In this document: positions 1 to 13,391 of the stretch, piece by piece
Position numbering within the stretch: position 1 is the stretch's first letter
Layout: each line of letters opens with the position of its first letter
From: Sphagnum compactum
Taxonomy: Eukaryota > Bryophyta > Sphagnopsida > Sphagnales
Length of the DNA: 64,000 nucleotides
Direction of reading: 5' to 3'
NCBI GenBank assembly: GCA_965153455.1
Contig: OZ234496.1
Span: 12,330,304 to 12,394,303, forward strand
Program-made: the position numbers and the translations under genes
Notes under the pieces: generated by a model
Seen by the model: only the letters and a program-made list of their open reading frames with translations
Told to the model about the DNA's origin: nothing
The model's database searches: none

Positions 1-1922
1 GAGGGATATTCATGGACATAAGGTGCCCTCCAATTTCAGAAGGAAATTCTCAAATCCTTTGGGGGTTGGGAGGTTGGGGAGACACTTGGAAGGTGAAGGA
101 TATAAGCTATGAACCTCAAATTTGTGCCACCTAATTTTGTTCTTCCTCACAACTCCTTATAGCACCATTCCATCATGAGACTTACATTTCCCTTTGGTTA
201 ATATTTCACAAGGTCTTGACACAAAATATGGAAGTTGAAGTTCTATTGATCACCCAATCCAATTCAAAGTCTGGAGCCATGAGCAATGCCCACTTTGCAC
301 ATTTCCCCCAAAAACGAGTTGTACCCTGTTCAGAATTTTGATGTGTTCTGTATTGCTTGTTGAACACATTGAAATCTGAAGACTACCTTACTGTAAGGTC
401 AGTTTCGTCATTCAATAATCCTCAAAATAGTGAAATGACATTTTGTGAAAAATATGAAGTTGACATGTTGAAAATCATCATAATTATCATAGGCTACATT
501 CTGAATAGTTTCACTACTCATATCACAATATTATAGTAGATGATGGAAAAATATATAATTTCAAAATTTGAAACCGAAGTCTTCTTTTGAAAATGTGGAA
601 ACTGAACTGACCCTAGGCTACAGTAGTAGGGAGAGTGTGAAGAGAAATTGCAAAAATCTGACATTCCCGGATGTTGCATGTCTCATTTGTTGGACACAAT
701 ATAACTCAGACAAAGAATATTAAGCATCAAAAGATTTTGCAAAAATCAGTTGTTCCTGGTACCAAACTTACCCACTTGATTCTCAATTAACAACTGCCAA
801 TAACAATCTGATTCATGGGCCCGTCCATGGGCATCAATCAACGACTTTTTCGATGGAGAAATGCACTGGTAGACTATAACATTTGAACTTTTAAGCACTC
901 TGAAGCTTCAGGTATGTCATACCCACAAAACCAACAAATAAACTCAGCTCACAGTTCCTCAGCCATGTCAATTTTAGCATCCTCCACAAACTGGAATGTG
1001 CTTAGGTAAGAAAGTTGGTCAGCTGAGTCTGCCCTCATCCTCTGAATCCATACAATCACAGTCATACGATAAGGCAATGCTCCTCTACCTTTACCCTACA
1101 GAATCAGAGAACTGCACTGAACATCACTGAACATTAATGAAACTCTGGAATCTTGAAGTGGAAAGCAGTAGGAAAGCTACAACTAACTGGACTATCAAGA
1201 TCAAGAAGAAACACTAATGACAAGAGATTCTGGCAACTAAGAATTATGATCAAAGTGTTTCCTAGTGAGAGAATTTGATTTTACATTCCCCTCCAACTTC
1301 CCCCAAAGCTCTGGTCTCCACTCCCTGGGACATTCCACCCACTGGTCGGTCTCCTGGAGTCCGTTCTCCAGTATAATAAACTTCAGCCCCCCAGATCCTG
1401 TACACAGCAATGTAAATATGAGAGTATGCCCAAAACTTCAAGAAACACTCAAGAGAGTGCAGAGAAAGCTCCACAATATACTTCAAGGTAACCATTGTGT
1501 CAGTTCCAGTCAAACCAAAACAGACAACAAAAAATGCATGTGGTCATAACCCAGAGAAAAAATATGAGACTACCACCTTTAACATGAATCAAAGCAACTA
1601 CCTGCCATTACTCCCCAATGCCTTTATCAGCTCACCATAGGGTGTGCAGCTTGGTATATCGAAATTATATGCTAGAACCTTAGGGTAGAAACTATACAAA
1701 AAATTGTGTCCTGAGGTTCTGTAGCATTTCAAGAATCAACCCCAAATGTCAAGTAAGGAGTTGCACATATGACCTAACATCAGCATAAAATGTTTGCAAT
1801 CCAACATAACCAGAACAATGAAGTGCAGGACATATTGAGGACAACAGAACGACAACAGATTTTTCTCCACAGATAGTCTAAAAGAAAAAATCTCTGATAC
1901 TTTTAACTTAAGGAGGTTATAC
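1..1922. other. AT-rich sequence downstream of the RNA-binding protein exons; no convincing exon
   Basis: This is probably intron, or decayed 3' part, of the minus-strand RNA-binding protein gene. I searched the minus strand for the expected last RRM exon (an ELNGR...RVN-like stretch) and did not find it. A plausible acceptor exists at 1398 followed by a Gly-containing stretch, but in the phase required by exon 3 it stops after four codons. No repeats or RNA genes were seen. Confidence 0.4.
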
Positions 1923-3232
1923 CTGGCCATCCATTTCTTGGATGGCTGCTCCAGCCTCAGATTCATTTTCAAAGCTCACAAACCCAAAACCACAAGGTCG
2001 TCCAGTCTCCCGGTCACAGGCAGTTTTCACTGCAAGTCAACCACAGCTCAGATTGTACTGACCTACGGCCTACCACTTCTTTGGAAATTGATAGGTCAAG
2101 TGATATTACCATATTACCTTCAGTCACTACACCGAATGAGGAAAAGGCATCTCTGATTGCTCCCTCATCAGTTCCCCATGCAAGACCTGTTTTGGATTTG
2201 CAAAATGAATGTCATGGTTCGATGCCAAGATTGATATAGAATGCTAAGGCACTGACAACAAAAGATTTTGAAAAACCCCCATTTGAATACTCCTACAAAT
2301 CTGAAACCATACTGACAGACTACAAGCCAGGTCCTCACCAGATATTCCTGGAAAGCACTTTTTCATGGGTTTAGAGTTTACCTATGGAAACCCTTAACCC
2401 TAAACCCATCAAGTTGCTTCAAAATCTAATTCAAGAGTAATTCCCTTCGAAGCTCAGTGCTGTTCTCTTGCATATCTTCCATTGGAACTGATAAGTTGTG
2501 TTGTAAGTGAAATAAGACCTTTGTATCAGAAGAGGATTTTTTTGTGTTCAGCCTGTAGTTAGGTTCAATAAGAAATCATCTCAAAAGCTTGGCGTTATGA
2601 TACTCAAGATTGCTGACGACCAAATCTAATGTTAGGCACTCTGAAGAAAAATAGATATGGAGCTAACCTTCACATGCTTGCCTTTTACACTCGCTGGAAA
2701 CAATCCGTGTACTGGTTCCTAATAAACTTTCCTGCAGGTTCCGCTTGATCTTCGCCTGCAGCGGTCCGGAAGAATCTTTAAGATGGAATTGTTTGATGCT
2801 GAACATCCGACGCCGGATATGTAAAAAGAACTAAAGGAAATGCACGCATAAAATGCATGAAATGAAATGACCTTAAACCCTAAGCTGCAAAAGAAAGCCC
2901 TTATCTATATTATTGTCTTGCAACAAACTGCTTCAATTGAGGAGATGCTCTCAGATTTCGTTTGTGAGCTTCCCGAAGACAAGAAAAACTAAGGCCGCAG
3001 AAAAGGAGACTGATGCTATCTGCATGAGAAAATCAAGCCAAATGAAAACCAAAGAGTGAAAGAAATAAAACGCACCGCCGATGAAAACCTTGGAAGAAGC
3101 CATTCTGCGCTGCAGCAAGAAAACAGCAGGCAATGCCACGGCGCCAATTCCGGCTGCTGCCGTGCTTTGCGACGGAGACAGTGCCACTACTGTTTGGCGC
3201 ATCAAACATCCAAGTTTTCTGAAATAGGACAT
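1923..3232 (-). CDS. Mitochondrial-type glycine-rich RNA-binding protein (single RRM), 3' end not found
   Basis: Three exons join in frame on the minus strand: 3232-3076, 2186-2118 and 2029-1923, giving 111 codons (157+69+107 nt) with GT-AG introns of 889 and 88 bp. Residues 1-43 start MSYFRKLGCLMRQTV, are Arg/Ser/Ala-rich without acidic residues, and look like a mitochondrial presequence. The RRM begins at MASSKVFIGG (RNP2), continues LAWGTDEGAIRDAFSSFG, and reaches RNP1 as CGFGFVSFE, then AAIQEMDGQ. Introns split the RRM after KVFIG (phase 1) and after VVTE (phase 1). Plant proteins of this family bind mitochondrial or chloroplast transcripts in RNA editing, splicing or cold response. Odd points: the first RNP1 residue, normally Arg/Lys, is Cys (TGT, one C-to-T change from CGT), and the exon for the last RRM strand and glycine-rich tail is not visible. 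Either a long intron carries it beyond the window edge or the gene is a 3'-truncated copy. Family call is firm; functionality is uncertain. Confidence 0.82.
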
Positions 3233-3300
3233 CTCTCTTTCGTTGAAAAACCTTCGCTCTCTTCGAATTGCGAATTCTGCAAAAACGATATGAAGTTTTA

Positions 3301-5169
3301 ACACGTCTCAGGTTCGTTTCAAAGCTTCAGAATAGATATCCCTTTTTCTCAAGAATTTTTTTAATTTGGGCAAATTTCAAGAGTTGGCCTATTTTATTAT
3401 AAAAAACTGATGACAAATCTCAAACCATTTGGATTTCATGAGCAAAACTTGTGAACATATGCTCAAAGAGGTTTTTAAGGTTTCAAGTCTTTTTGCCTTA
3501 GACTTTGACGTCTTGTTTGATATTTCTTTGATTTGGCAAATTGCATGGTTTGATGTATTTCATTATGAAAATCTGATAAGAAATTTCAATATATTCCCAC
3601 TCTTAATTGGAGTATGTAAGAACCGGTGTTTTTTAAGGATTTTTTTAATGCAACCTAAGTGGCCATCATCCATAGGAACTTGAAAGATGTAGAAAAAGTG
3701 GCCATGGTCTCTAGGACACTTCGTCTTTAGGTGTAGGTAGGCAAATTGAATTTATTTTTAAAAAGTTGAAAAGTGCATTGAACTTTATAGCTAAATACCT
3801 TAGCATATGGTCAATTTCGCCATAATTCAAAATTCATAATGCATTATTTTTTAAAATGTCCAAGTGGAGCTTGGAGGTTACTAAATTGTGACGCAATTTC
3901 AACTCTCTAATGACGAAATTTGTGTACACAAAATAGCCTATATGCATTTGTATAAGCAATCCACTTTACAACTTTGGTTTTTCGTATAAGTGAAATTACT
4001 TTGTGATTATTTTGATGTCATCCTTGGTTCTCTAGATGGGTGTTTGTTCTTTCTTGTGGTTTGATTTGATGGAGAACTTGGACTAGTTATATGTGTTTAA
4101 TGAGGGATAGATGAGATATCTTACATTGTAAAAAAACTCTGGATTTTTTTTCAATGTATTTTGGATTTTCTTATCTACTCGAAGATTTGAAGAGCAACTT
4201 CCAAAAATGAAAATATGCAATCAACCTGTCTAGGTATCTTTTGGCCCGCAACAGGCTGGCCAGCTATCTCTCGGCCCTCCCGAAGCAAAATTTGAAATTT
4301 TCATTTTTATGTCATCTTTTTCATTTTTATTTCTTTCCTATATACATTTTTTAAAATGGAAAAAAAAACTGTATATAATTTTCTTTTTTTCCTTGCCGTT
4401 TATCCTTTTTTAAAATGGATATTTTTAAAAAATCTCTCAAACCTACATGTGCATGATGAAATTTAATTTTTTAATATAGGTTTTTATTTCAAAAATAAGG
4501 AAAAAAAACTTAGAAAATACAAAGGAATAAGCAAGTTGAAATAGAGGCGCAATGTTGAAAGCAAAAAACAAAAGAAAAAAGGACAAATGACATTAGAATG
4601 ATGGTATTGTAACTTTATAGGCAGACATGATGAAGGAGAAAAAAACGTAAAAGATAAAGAAAGAACAGAAAGATAAGTTTAAAAAATCCGGAGTTCTTTA
4701 AGTCGGTGAAGGGTTTGTCTGTAGATCCTTCCGGATTTTTTGATGCCTCCCCTTGGCCATCGGCCTTAGGACGACATCTCAAAATCCAAAAGGGTCTTCA
4801 GACAAACCTTTACCCTATATAAAAAAAAGGGGATGTGCAACATTTGACCATGCATTCAATGCCATCATTTGCCAAATCCAATACATTTGTACATCCAACA
4901 TATAACAAATTTTCAAGAAATTAAAAGTTGGCATGAATTTTTTTTAAATTTCATAATGCAAAATTGGAATGAATTTTTGAAAAAAAAAACAGTTTTAGAA
5001 CTAAAACTAAAAGGTTTAGAAATTGGAGAAATTGGACTCTAACTCTTACTTGAGAAATCCAATAAAATAAAATGCATGTATAGTGTGGAAAAGGAGGCAT
5101 GTACGGAATACCAAAAGGGTCAGACAATAATATAAGTATAATCGTAAGCCACATATTAAGGCAAGATGC
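3301..5169. other. Gene-poor AT-rich DNA
   Basis: No ORF with recognisable content. Positions 3640-3720 carry a copy of a short dispersed motif (GTGGCCATCATCCATAGGAA) that recurs near 18.58 kb and, diverged, at 63.71 kb and inside the HelN elements. Poly-A/T runs are frequent. Confidence 0.5.
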
Positions 5170-6370
5170 CAAGCATAGGCCTAAATGCTCCTACCCAAGC
5201 TAAAATGCTTAAACCACAATCCAAAATACTTGGATGACAAGCTAAAATACTCAAATGATAAAGCCAAAATGCTGAAGAATATTATAACTTTGTGCCGAAA
5301 TGCTAAAGCAAAACATTGATACTATCTTGGGACATAAATTTTTGGCCCAAGTTAGAACATCAAGCTAGGAAAAATATATTTCACAATCTCAAATTTGTAT
5401 TTATGTTTCAAAAAATTATGTGTTTGACCTATGCTTGTTGTTTATTACACTTGAAGACGTTTTTTATGTTGACTAAAACATTGACCTTGTTGCACAAAAT
5501 ATGTGAGGTGCAATTTTCTTACGATGAATTAAAGAATATTCTTGTCCAAGTCTTAAGACATTTGTTTAAAATCACAACAAATGATTGAGAGTAGATTTAT
5601 GCCACTTCTGTTGTCCCCATGGTCAATTGTCTTCAAGGAGTGGTCACTCTTTTGGTTTTAAGCATGTTAACTTATTGTTTAAAGCTTAATATGCCAAAAT
5701 GTTTACACCACAAGCTAAAATTCATAGATAATAAGTCAAAATGTTTTAAAATATTATAACCTTAGGTCACAAGCCAAAATAATTATAGAATAATCCAAAA
5801 TGCTCAAGCCACAAGTAAAATGCTTAGAACACAAGCCAACATGCTTAGGAATATTATAGTTCTTTAAGCCACAAGTCAAATGCTTAGACCATGAGCCAAA
5901 TGCTTTAAAATATTATAGTTCCGTAAGTCACAAGGTAAAATGCTTAGACTATAGACCATAATGCTTAAGAATATTATAGTTCCTTAAGCCACAAGCCAAA
6001 ATGCTTAGACCACAAGCAAAAATATTTGGACCATAAATCAAAGGGCTTGATAATATTATGATTCCTTGGGCCATGAACCGAAATGTTTAGACTACTTACA
6101 AAAATGCTCATACCACAAGAAATAAATGTTAAAGCACAAGCCAAAATGCTTAAACCACAAGTCAAAAATGATTAAACCACAAGTCGAAATACCTTGGATT
6201 ATAAAATTCTAAAATATGAAAAGAGTTATTTAACAGGGATGATTTTAAAACTATACCAAAGTGACCCATACCCTAGGCCAAGATTTAAAAAAACATCTAA
6301 CTTCAACCAAAATGCCAAAGTTGATTCCAACCCTAAGCCAAAAACCTTTCACCACAAGCCAAAATGCTTA
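5170..6370. repeat. Diverged tandem repeat, unit about 20-25 bp (AAGCCAAAATGCTTA core)
   Basis: The short phrase 'ccacaagccaaaatgctta' and variants recur many times from 5170 to 5300, densely from 5685 to 6200, and once more at 6345-6370, interrupted by unique sequence (5300-5680). Units differ by several substitutions and by single-base insertions, so this is an old minisatellite. Some ORFs here merely reflect the repeat. Confidence 0.75.
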
Positions 6371-7204
6371 AGGTTGGAATCATGTTTGGCATTTTAACTT
6401 ACGGTTTAGTCTAGGTCCTTTCTTTTCAAGGTTAGGTCATTGTCATTTCACTTTTAACATTAGTCCCATATTGAGATTATTGTATGCCCTTATAAGTATG
6501 TTAAAGCTTGTATCTTTAGAATTGTCACATTCATTAAAGTTGCCCATAGAATCACCAATGGTGACAAAACTTTCAACATCAAATAGAGGACTTTGCGTTT
6601 CTCAATAGAACTTCAAAGTATATTATGCTAGTTTTGATTTTTTGTCACATTATAAACACAACAATGGTTAATCGATTAATTTAGAGGAATGAGTGTGATA
6701 GGGATTTTAATGTTTGGTATGTCAAATGCAAAGTTTTTGATGGTTGTTTACAAGCATGGTGGGCTTCAAATGTAATGATTGGTTTGTTTGTCTCCTTGTG
6801 TTTTCATTTGGTTTTGTCTTGTAGTATAACAAATTTGTTAATTAAATTTTAAAGTGCACTTGAGAAATTAATTTGCCTTTTGTGTTCATCGCTTTTAGCA
6901 CATAGTTTTCATGCTCTTATGCAATGTGCAAGCTCTACACTTTATGAAAAATGTACATTCATGTATGTACCATTAGTTTTGTGAAGCTAATGTATTGTGT
7001 GAATGTTTCTAGATTCTTTTACATTTCAAGGATTTAAATATTTATGTTTTTGAATATGAAAAGTTGATAAAAATGTTTTAAGACATTTTTTGAAAATGTA
7101 AGTCATAATATCACTTGTAGATGAACAAGAACATTTTAGTAATAAAATGATCTAAAATTCTTTCTTTTGTATTGTGGAAAATGTATGAAATGTTTGTGTA
7201 GACC
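6371..7204. other. AT-rich spacer before the integrase relic
   Basis: No gene or repeat structure recognised. It may include decayed 5' sequence of the integrase-like element that follows. Confidence 0.35.
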
Positions 7205-8524
7205 ATGGAACAAGGAAGTGTGGACCTTGTGGAATATGTGCACACAATGTTAAGGGAAAAGGTTCCCCTAAAGGACATAGCTACATCACTTGGAGTAACA
7301 TACCCATGACAATTGAACCGATGGAGATAAAGACATTAGGACAAAATTTGAGTGTTCACCTTCTTCTTGGAGGAAAGGAATTCTATTCCATCATCAAGAA
7401 TCTACTTCCAATGGATTTGAATGGAGTCAATTGGGGAATAAAACATGTACAAGGTAGTTTGGTAAAACATAATTACAAAAAATTTAGACGTAATGTTGTA
7501 GCTACTTTAAAAATCACTTCAGCACACCATTATGATCAACAAAGAAGAAGACAACTGAAAGATTGCAATACAATGTCACACAAGCCATGGTTTTGTGGCA
7601 CATAGATTGTATAATCCTAGCCATTTCCATGTGAATTGTCATGTTTTATGTCATACAGTAATACAAATTTAATCTTTGTTGGAATGTGCAATATATTCAC
7701 ACCAATCCACTTGAATTTCTTAACCATGTAATTGTTTGTCAAGGCATAATTCTTAAACACATGATTGTGGTTTATGATGCAGCCTACGATAAGTTGGTCA
7801 TGTATGACTTTCACATACATGGAGGGATCGATGGAGCTTCACATTATGTATTGTGAGCAAAGGTAGCATTAGACCCAAAAAAAAAAGGAAACAATTTTTG
7901 AAGGTTATGTTTTTGTTGTGTAAAAGTTTGGTCTTCCTTTGTGAATTAGGTTAGATTTTGCTATTGAACACTTTCTTATCAAAGAGCACATTGAAGTTGC
8001 AAGGGTTGGGATAAGAAACCTTTGCATTATCGGTTCATCTACAAAAAATCAAGTATTATATTTTAATACATGTGTTTTAATACATGGGTTTCAATATGGA
8101 ATTTAAAAAAAAACAATTCACATGATATCCTATCACCCATCAAAGTGTAAAGTGACTACCATATTTTATTTTGATTAGAAATCTCACATGTGTGACATGG
8201 AATATGTGGGTAGAGGATAGAGCACTTGTGGAAATACCTATGGGGGAAAGTTATGTTCTCTTACAAGAATTGTTCTAAGGCTATGGAAGAGGCTGGAATC
8301 TTGGACATGATGATCCTTTCATGAAAGAGTCGTTCATTGCATTGTTTTTACCTATATTACAAGATGTGGTAGATGAGTATGTGGACCTTTGGAATCTTCA
8401 TAAGGTGAAGACAATAAACAAAAATGGATGCAAAAAAAGCCATGTTCATGCAAAATATTTTCAAGAGTATGAACAATTGAAAAAGTATGTTTTTGAAACC
8501 ATTTGTACTTGTTTGAAGGCCTAA
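7205..8524 (+). pseudogene. Decayed DDE integrase-like (retroviral-integrase fold) transposase-type gene
   Basis: Several pieces in changing frames, in the right order, add up to one integrase-like gene. An ATG at 7205 opens 34 codons with a helix-turn-helix look (VPLKDIATSLGVTYP) and stops at 7307. The overlapping frame from 7306 runs to 7605 (NWGIKHVQGSL, FRRNVVATL). At 7587 a third frame reads MVLWHID, the usual LWHIDG start of the catalytic core. About 170 bp later, 7782-7855 reads AYDKL then HIHGGIDGASH, matching the KL...HGxIDGxSR signature after the first catalytic Asp. From 8200 to 8524 one frame reads NMWVEDRALVE, a TAA, then DPFMKESFIALFLPIL and DEYVDLWNLHKV, typical of the C-terminal end of such cores (LFLPxI...WNxH). 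Stops, frameshifts and an apparent insertion between WHID and DKL show it is dead. Related genes are domesticated or mobile integrases in animals, fungi and some plants; the exact superfamily is not assigned. Confidence 0.6.
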
Positions 8525-11500
8525 GGCCACTAATGCAACTCATTGGATGCCAATTGGATATGAATTTTTTACAATTTTTGTAATTTAGAAACTAGTGGTA
8601 GTTTTCTAATCATTAATTGCCATGTAAAAAAATGGTTATAGGGAAAAAGGGGAACATGGGTGCAATCAGAGTAACACTTACCATGTAATAAGTATAACCA
8701 GTGCTTGATGTTCCATGTTATTTAAAATGTAATTTAATTTTGTGTTGAAATATAGGATTTACTTATATGGTAACATTCATAATATATCATGGAAACTTGT
8801 GAATAAATTTGAAATTAATCAAATGAATAAAAATATGAAAAAACATTAATGGGACACTGTAATCAGTGTTTTTAAATAGTAAAAGGACATGTTTAATAAC
8901 TTTAATTTCTTCTAAATGATAAAATTTGACAAATTTTTAAGGCAAGGCTTATCAAAGTACTATAAAGAAAATTATCATGATTTTAAAAGATTTGTTTGAA
9001 AACTTTTTCAAGAATATTCTAGGAATATTTAACAATATTTCCCCGAAAGCAATCACAAAAGCAATAAAAAAGTAAGTGGATATGGTTCATGTTATCTTGT
9101 TTGCACCCACATGCTGAATCATGTAAAAATTGGGTGAAATGGGGTTTAATATATCATAAATCATGAATGTGCAAGAAATTGTTTGATATGTTTGATGATG
9201 CATTTCATGTATTTTTTGTTTGTTATTGATACATAATTGCAAAAAAATTCCCACTACATGATTTTCCACTTGGAGATTACGTTTTTTTTAATAATATGAT
9301 TTTAGCAACAATATAATGGAATGTAACATTGCAAAACATGAAGGTGGGGAAAAAATCATGAAATTATTTTTAAATGTATAATAAGTATTCACACATCTTG
9401 CAATATTTAATGGCTTATATGGATGCATACAACATTTCTTGTAGATGGATAGGTCACATTCATGATGAGCACAATGATGTAATACCCATGGACATTGGTG
9501 TTCATGATAGGGGTCCAATTGGATGCCAAGAATGGAGGGACGTTGTGTGTATTTGAAATGAAGTGGATAGAACAAAAGTTCCTCCTCATAGGGATCTTGA
9601 AATTGTTAGGAATAGGACAAAAATAGGGAAGGAATGGAGGAATGTTGTGGAGTGGTACTTGTTACATTATTACATCTTAGATTATTATCACATTGCAACA
9701 AAATACCACATACATAAATTTGGAAAGTGCACACAACCAACGAGCATGGAGGCATATTGGCTTTTAATGGAGCAAGTAAATATCCATTATATATTCCAAT
9801 TATGATTATTGTCTAAAATTATGTAAAATTGAAATTGAAATTCAATGGGGGAGTAATTGGTGTATTTGCAAGTACAAAATTTTTAAACTAATGGAGATTG
9901 ATGTAAATTTCACAACAAAATAGATTCCATAAAAACATAGTTTTCAATAGGATAGTGTAAAGTTTGTATTTTCAAATTGTAATACCTTAATCAAGTAAGC
10001 ATGGACGTTTGATTTAAGGAGTATGGAACTTTTGTTTCAGATTATAATGTGACAATTTCTTATGTTTGGAAAAATAAAATGATAACAAATATTATGTTTA
10101 ACTACATTGCAATAATTAGGACTTCAAATCTCATAAAAGATCAAGATTTATGGACATGGCATGTGGAAAAACAAGTAGCTTGGAAATGGTAATTGAGATT
10201 GAAGGGTTCACAATGATGCTATAATTTTGCATGGCCAAATGCTAAGAATAAAACAAACAATGGATGTAAATAGTCAATTCAAACCCAATTTACTTTTTGT
10301 TGCATTTTGATTCATTGCCATCTTTGCCATGTTTTGAAATTGTATAATTGACAAATCATAAATCTTTTAACATATTACACATTATAACCCTTAAATGATT
10401 GTTCCACATGATTCCAAACAAATATTTGAATATGTTCATTATTATGACACTAGCATTAAAGGTGGAAATTTGTGAAACCATGCAAACTAGACTTGTCAAC
10501 CCACTTATCATAAATTAGAGCATATATGTGCAAGAATTGTAAACAATCTTTACGTCTTTTTTATCTTGAGGGTTAGGGTTTCATTTTTTCATTTGGAAGG
10601 TTGTTGATGTTGTGGTCTACTTTTGAAATTTTGACATTAGCAACTAGAATAGGTTAAGATTATGGTGAATTTTTTATTATTATTACAAGCATTAATTTTT
10701 TTGATAAACGTCAAGATTTCAACAAAGATATGTGAAGGATTTGTCATCCATAAATGCTAGCAACAAATTATATCTCATAGGTGTATGTGAAAGAATTCAT
10801 ATGTAATTTTGCAAAGCTTCCTTATGATTCCTTATTGCATATTTCATTTACTATCATATGCCTTTGTAAAAAATGGTTCAAGTGCAAAGGCCTAAGTTTA
10901 TCTCTTGGGGGGGACACTAATAAAAAAAGTAGAAAATACATGAGTAAAAATATAAGGTGCAATATATTGGTTGTTGGGTAAAAATATAAGTTAATTAGTT
11001 AAGAAATAGGGTACATTTTATTCAAATAATAAATTTAATTATAATATAGGGTATGTAATAATCTAAAATAATGGATTATAATTAATATAAAGTGGCTTTA
11101 ATGTGTATATAGTAGATAATTAGATAATAATAAGGTGATAAAAAATTAGGTTGGACAATTATTTAATACCCCCTTTTATATGGTCATTTGACGCACATAG
11201 ATCCCAAATTTTACACTAAGTGTCCCCCCCGGGGTTTATTTATAAGCCCATCCCAAAAACATGTTTAAGTTTCATATTAAAACATCACTAAATGAACCAA
11301 TGACTATAATGTGATTGCATGCTTTGAAGATGCAATGGGACCCAAAACAACTAGGTTAACCAACATTTGAGTGGGAAAATAATCTTCCTAAAAACATTAA
11401 ACAATTTTAAACAACATTTAAATGGAACAAAAACAATAGTGTTGAATTTGTGATATTTGTGAAATGGATTATGAAAGGAACTTTTTTTTTATGTGTATAG

Positions 11501-11779
11501 ATAAAACTGTATTAAATACAAATACGTTGTATTATTGTTTTAAAATGTCATTACTCATGTGGGCCTTTTTTGGGCCTTAAATGATTTTGGTCAAGTACAC
11601 ATTTCAAGGTCACAACTAAAAAAAACCACTTTCAAACAAAGTAAAACTTTAATGGAAAATATTAAAAGTCAAAAATGAATTTTCAAAGTCCAAACTTTTA
11701 AAAAATGAAAGAAACATTCCAATACATGCACACAAAAAGAGATTGCATTTCATAAATAAAATAGTTTCCTTCACAAATT
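8525..11779. other. Gene-poor AT-rich DNA, possible remains of the integrase element
   Basis: Small ORFs at 9374-9805 encode short His/Trp/Tyr-rich stretches (for example EWRNVVEW) that I cannot assign. No terminal repeats were found that would bound the integrase element. From about 10980 to 11170 the sequence is almost purely A/T. Confidence 0.35.
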
Positions 11780-13372
11780 TTGTTATTTCAAGATTTTTCT
11801 TTTGTTGCAAATTTAAATGTTTTTTAGAAGATTATAATTAATTCCAGAGTTGTTAAAGTATGTTTTTGTGATTGATATTTTGCAAACTAAGGGTGCGAAA
11901 AATACAAATTCGGGTATATTTTGGGAAACAATGGGTCCAATTAACCATATCATGAGGGAAATTTATTTGACTTATCATCACATTGAACACAAGTATTTCA
12001 AACAACCCACCACTTCATAAGGGGAATCTCAATTTAAATTTTTTTCATATTTTAACTCTTTAATCCACATTTGGCTAATTCCTTGAATATATACAAGAAG
12101 GCCAACCTATTTACTTCCCAAGTTTTCCATATTCAGTTCCAAGTTTTAAATAAAAAACTACATGAAATGACAATTTCAAAATCTTATCCCAATGGCACTC
12201 AATGTACATGTAATTGGGCAAGCCCATCTTTGGAATGCCATATCTTGATTTTCTTGGACTCATTAAACTTTGAAAAAAAAAAAGAAACACTTAAATGAAA
12301 ATTTTCATAAATGATTTTTTCGAATACATTTATTAGGTTCCATAAATTTTGAAATCTCAATAAGATGAAAAATATTGTGTATTTTGATGTTCTTAATCAT
12401 TGCATTTAGAAAAAAATTCAAGAACAATGCTTGTTTTTTTCTTTGAACTTTCTGGTTAAGAACACAAATTTGGAACATGATTTATGAATTTTTAATGAAT
12501 TTTTTCCTAAGGTAATTTGGAAGTCATTTTTAAAAAGGTTTTCATTTGACAATTAATTGATTAAATACGATTTAATTATGAATTTCCAAAGTTGAGGTGT
12601 TAATTTTTAAGGGGCCATTTTAGTTAGGAATATAAAATTTTAAATTTCCAAATAAACTTGAAGCCATATATTAGAGCATGAAATTGATAAATATGAAAAA
12701 ATAATAATTTATAGTTGTGAAAACATTTAACAAAAAGTGCCTAGAAAAATGATTTGGTTGTTTTTGGTTCTTCAACCATTCCTTGAGGTGGTTCCTAGTG
12801 GTACCACCCAAGTATGGGTTTGCCCAAATTTGATGTGTGGGGTTTGTTCCTTGCACATTTTGGTTTTTTTTTGCTTTTTCTTACTTAATTATTTAGTGTA
12901 GTATTTTTAATGTTTGGGGTTCACATGAATAATTACCTTTTTTTTTAACAATCATTTCCATAAACCATGTATTTTCCATCACAAGTTTTTGTTATTTGAA
13001 GAAATATATTACATTTTTGAAAATATTATAATTAATGTCAAAGCTACCAATTATTATTATTGTTGTTGATATTGACTAATATTCACAACTTGAGGAAAAT
13101 AAAAAATGTGAAAAAGGTACAAATGAATTCTTTTGGATAAAATGGGCCCAAATCATCACATCATGTGGAGAAACAAATTAAAAGTTACCACATTCACACA
13201 AACAATTCCAACAAATCATCACATTATGTGAGGAACCAATTTTTTCTACTCCCCTTTTTTACCTTTTGCCAGATTTGGCTGAGCCTTTTTAATGAAGATG
13301 GCCAACCCATCTACTTCCCAAATTTTTCAATTTCGAAGTTATGAGTTACTCAAAAAAATACTACCTAGCCTA
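11780..13372. repeat. Local tandem duplication, about 1.2-kb period, part of a three-copy repeat
   Basis: Segments near 11780-12260 and 12980-13372 align over several hundred bases: both contain an ATTATAATTAAT block, then a GGGCCCA/GGGTCCA block followed by CATCA(C/T)AT, then 'aagatggccaacccatctacttcccaa' or close variants. A third, shorter copy lies at 19180-19400. The second copy is cut at 13372 by the Helitron block and appears to resume at 18223 (GATCCCAATGGC matches the first copy at 12185-12200). Confidence 0.6.
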
Positions 13373-13391
13373 TCTCATATATATAATATCG

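Noticed and set aside
1262-1423. Gly-containing minus-strand ORF as last exon of the RNA-binding protein
   Set aside because: The acceptor at 1398 is good, but the required phase gives a stop after four codons, and the RRM's last strand would still be missing.
5170-6370. CRISPR-like array of spaced repeats
   Set aside because: Repeats are diverged, contiguous and of variable spacing, in a eukaryotic context without cas genes.
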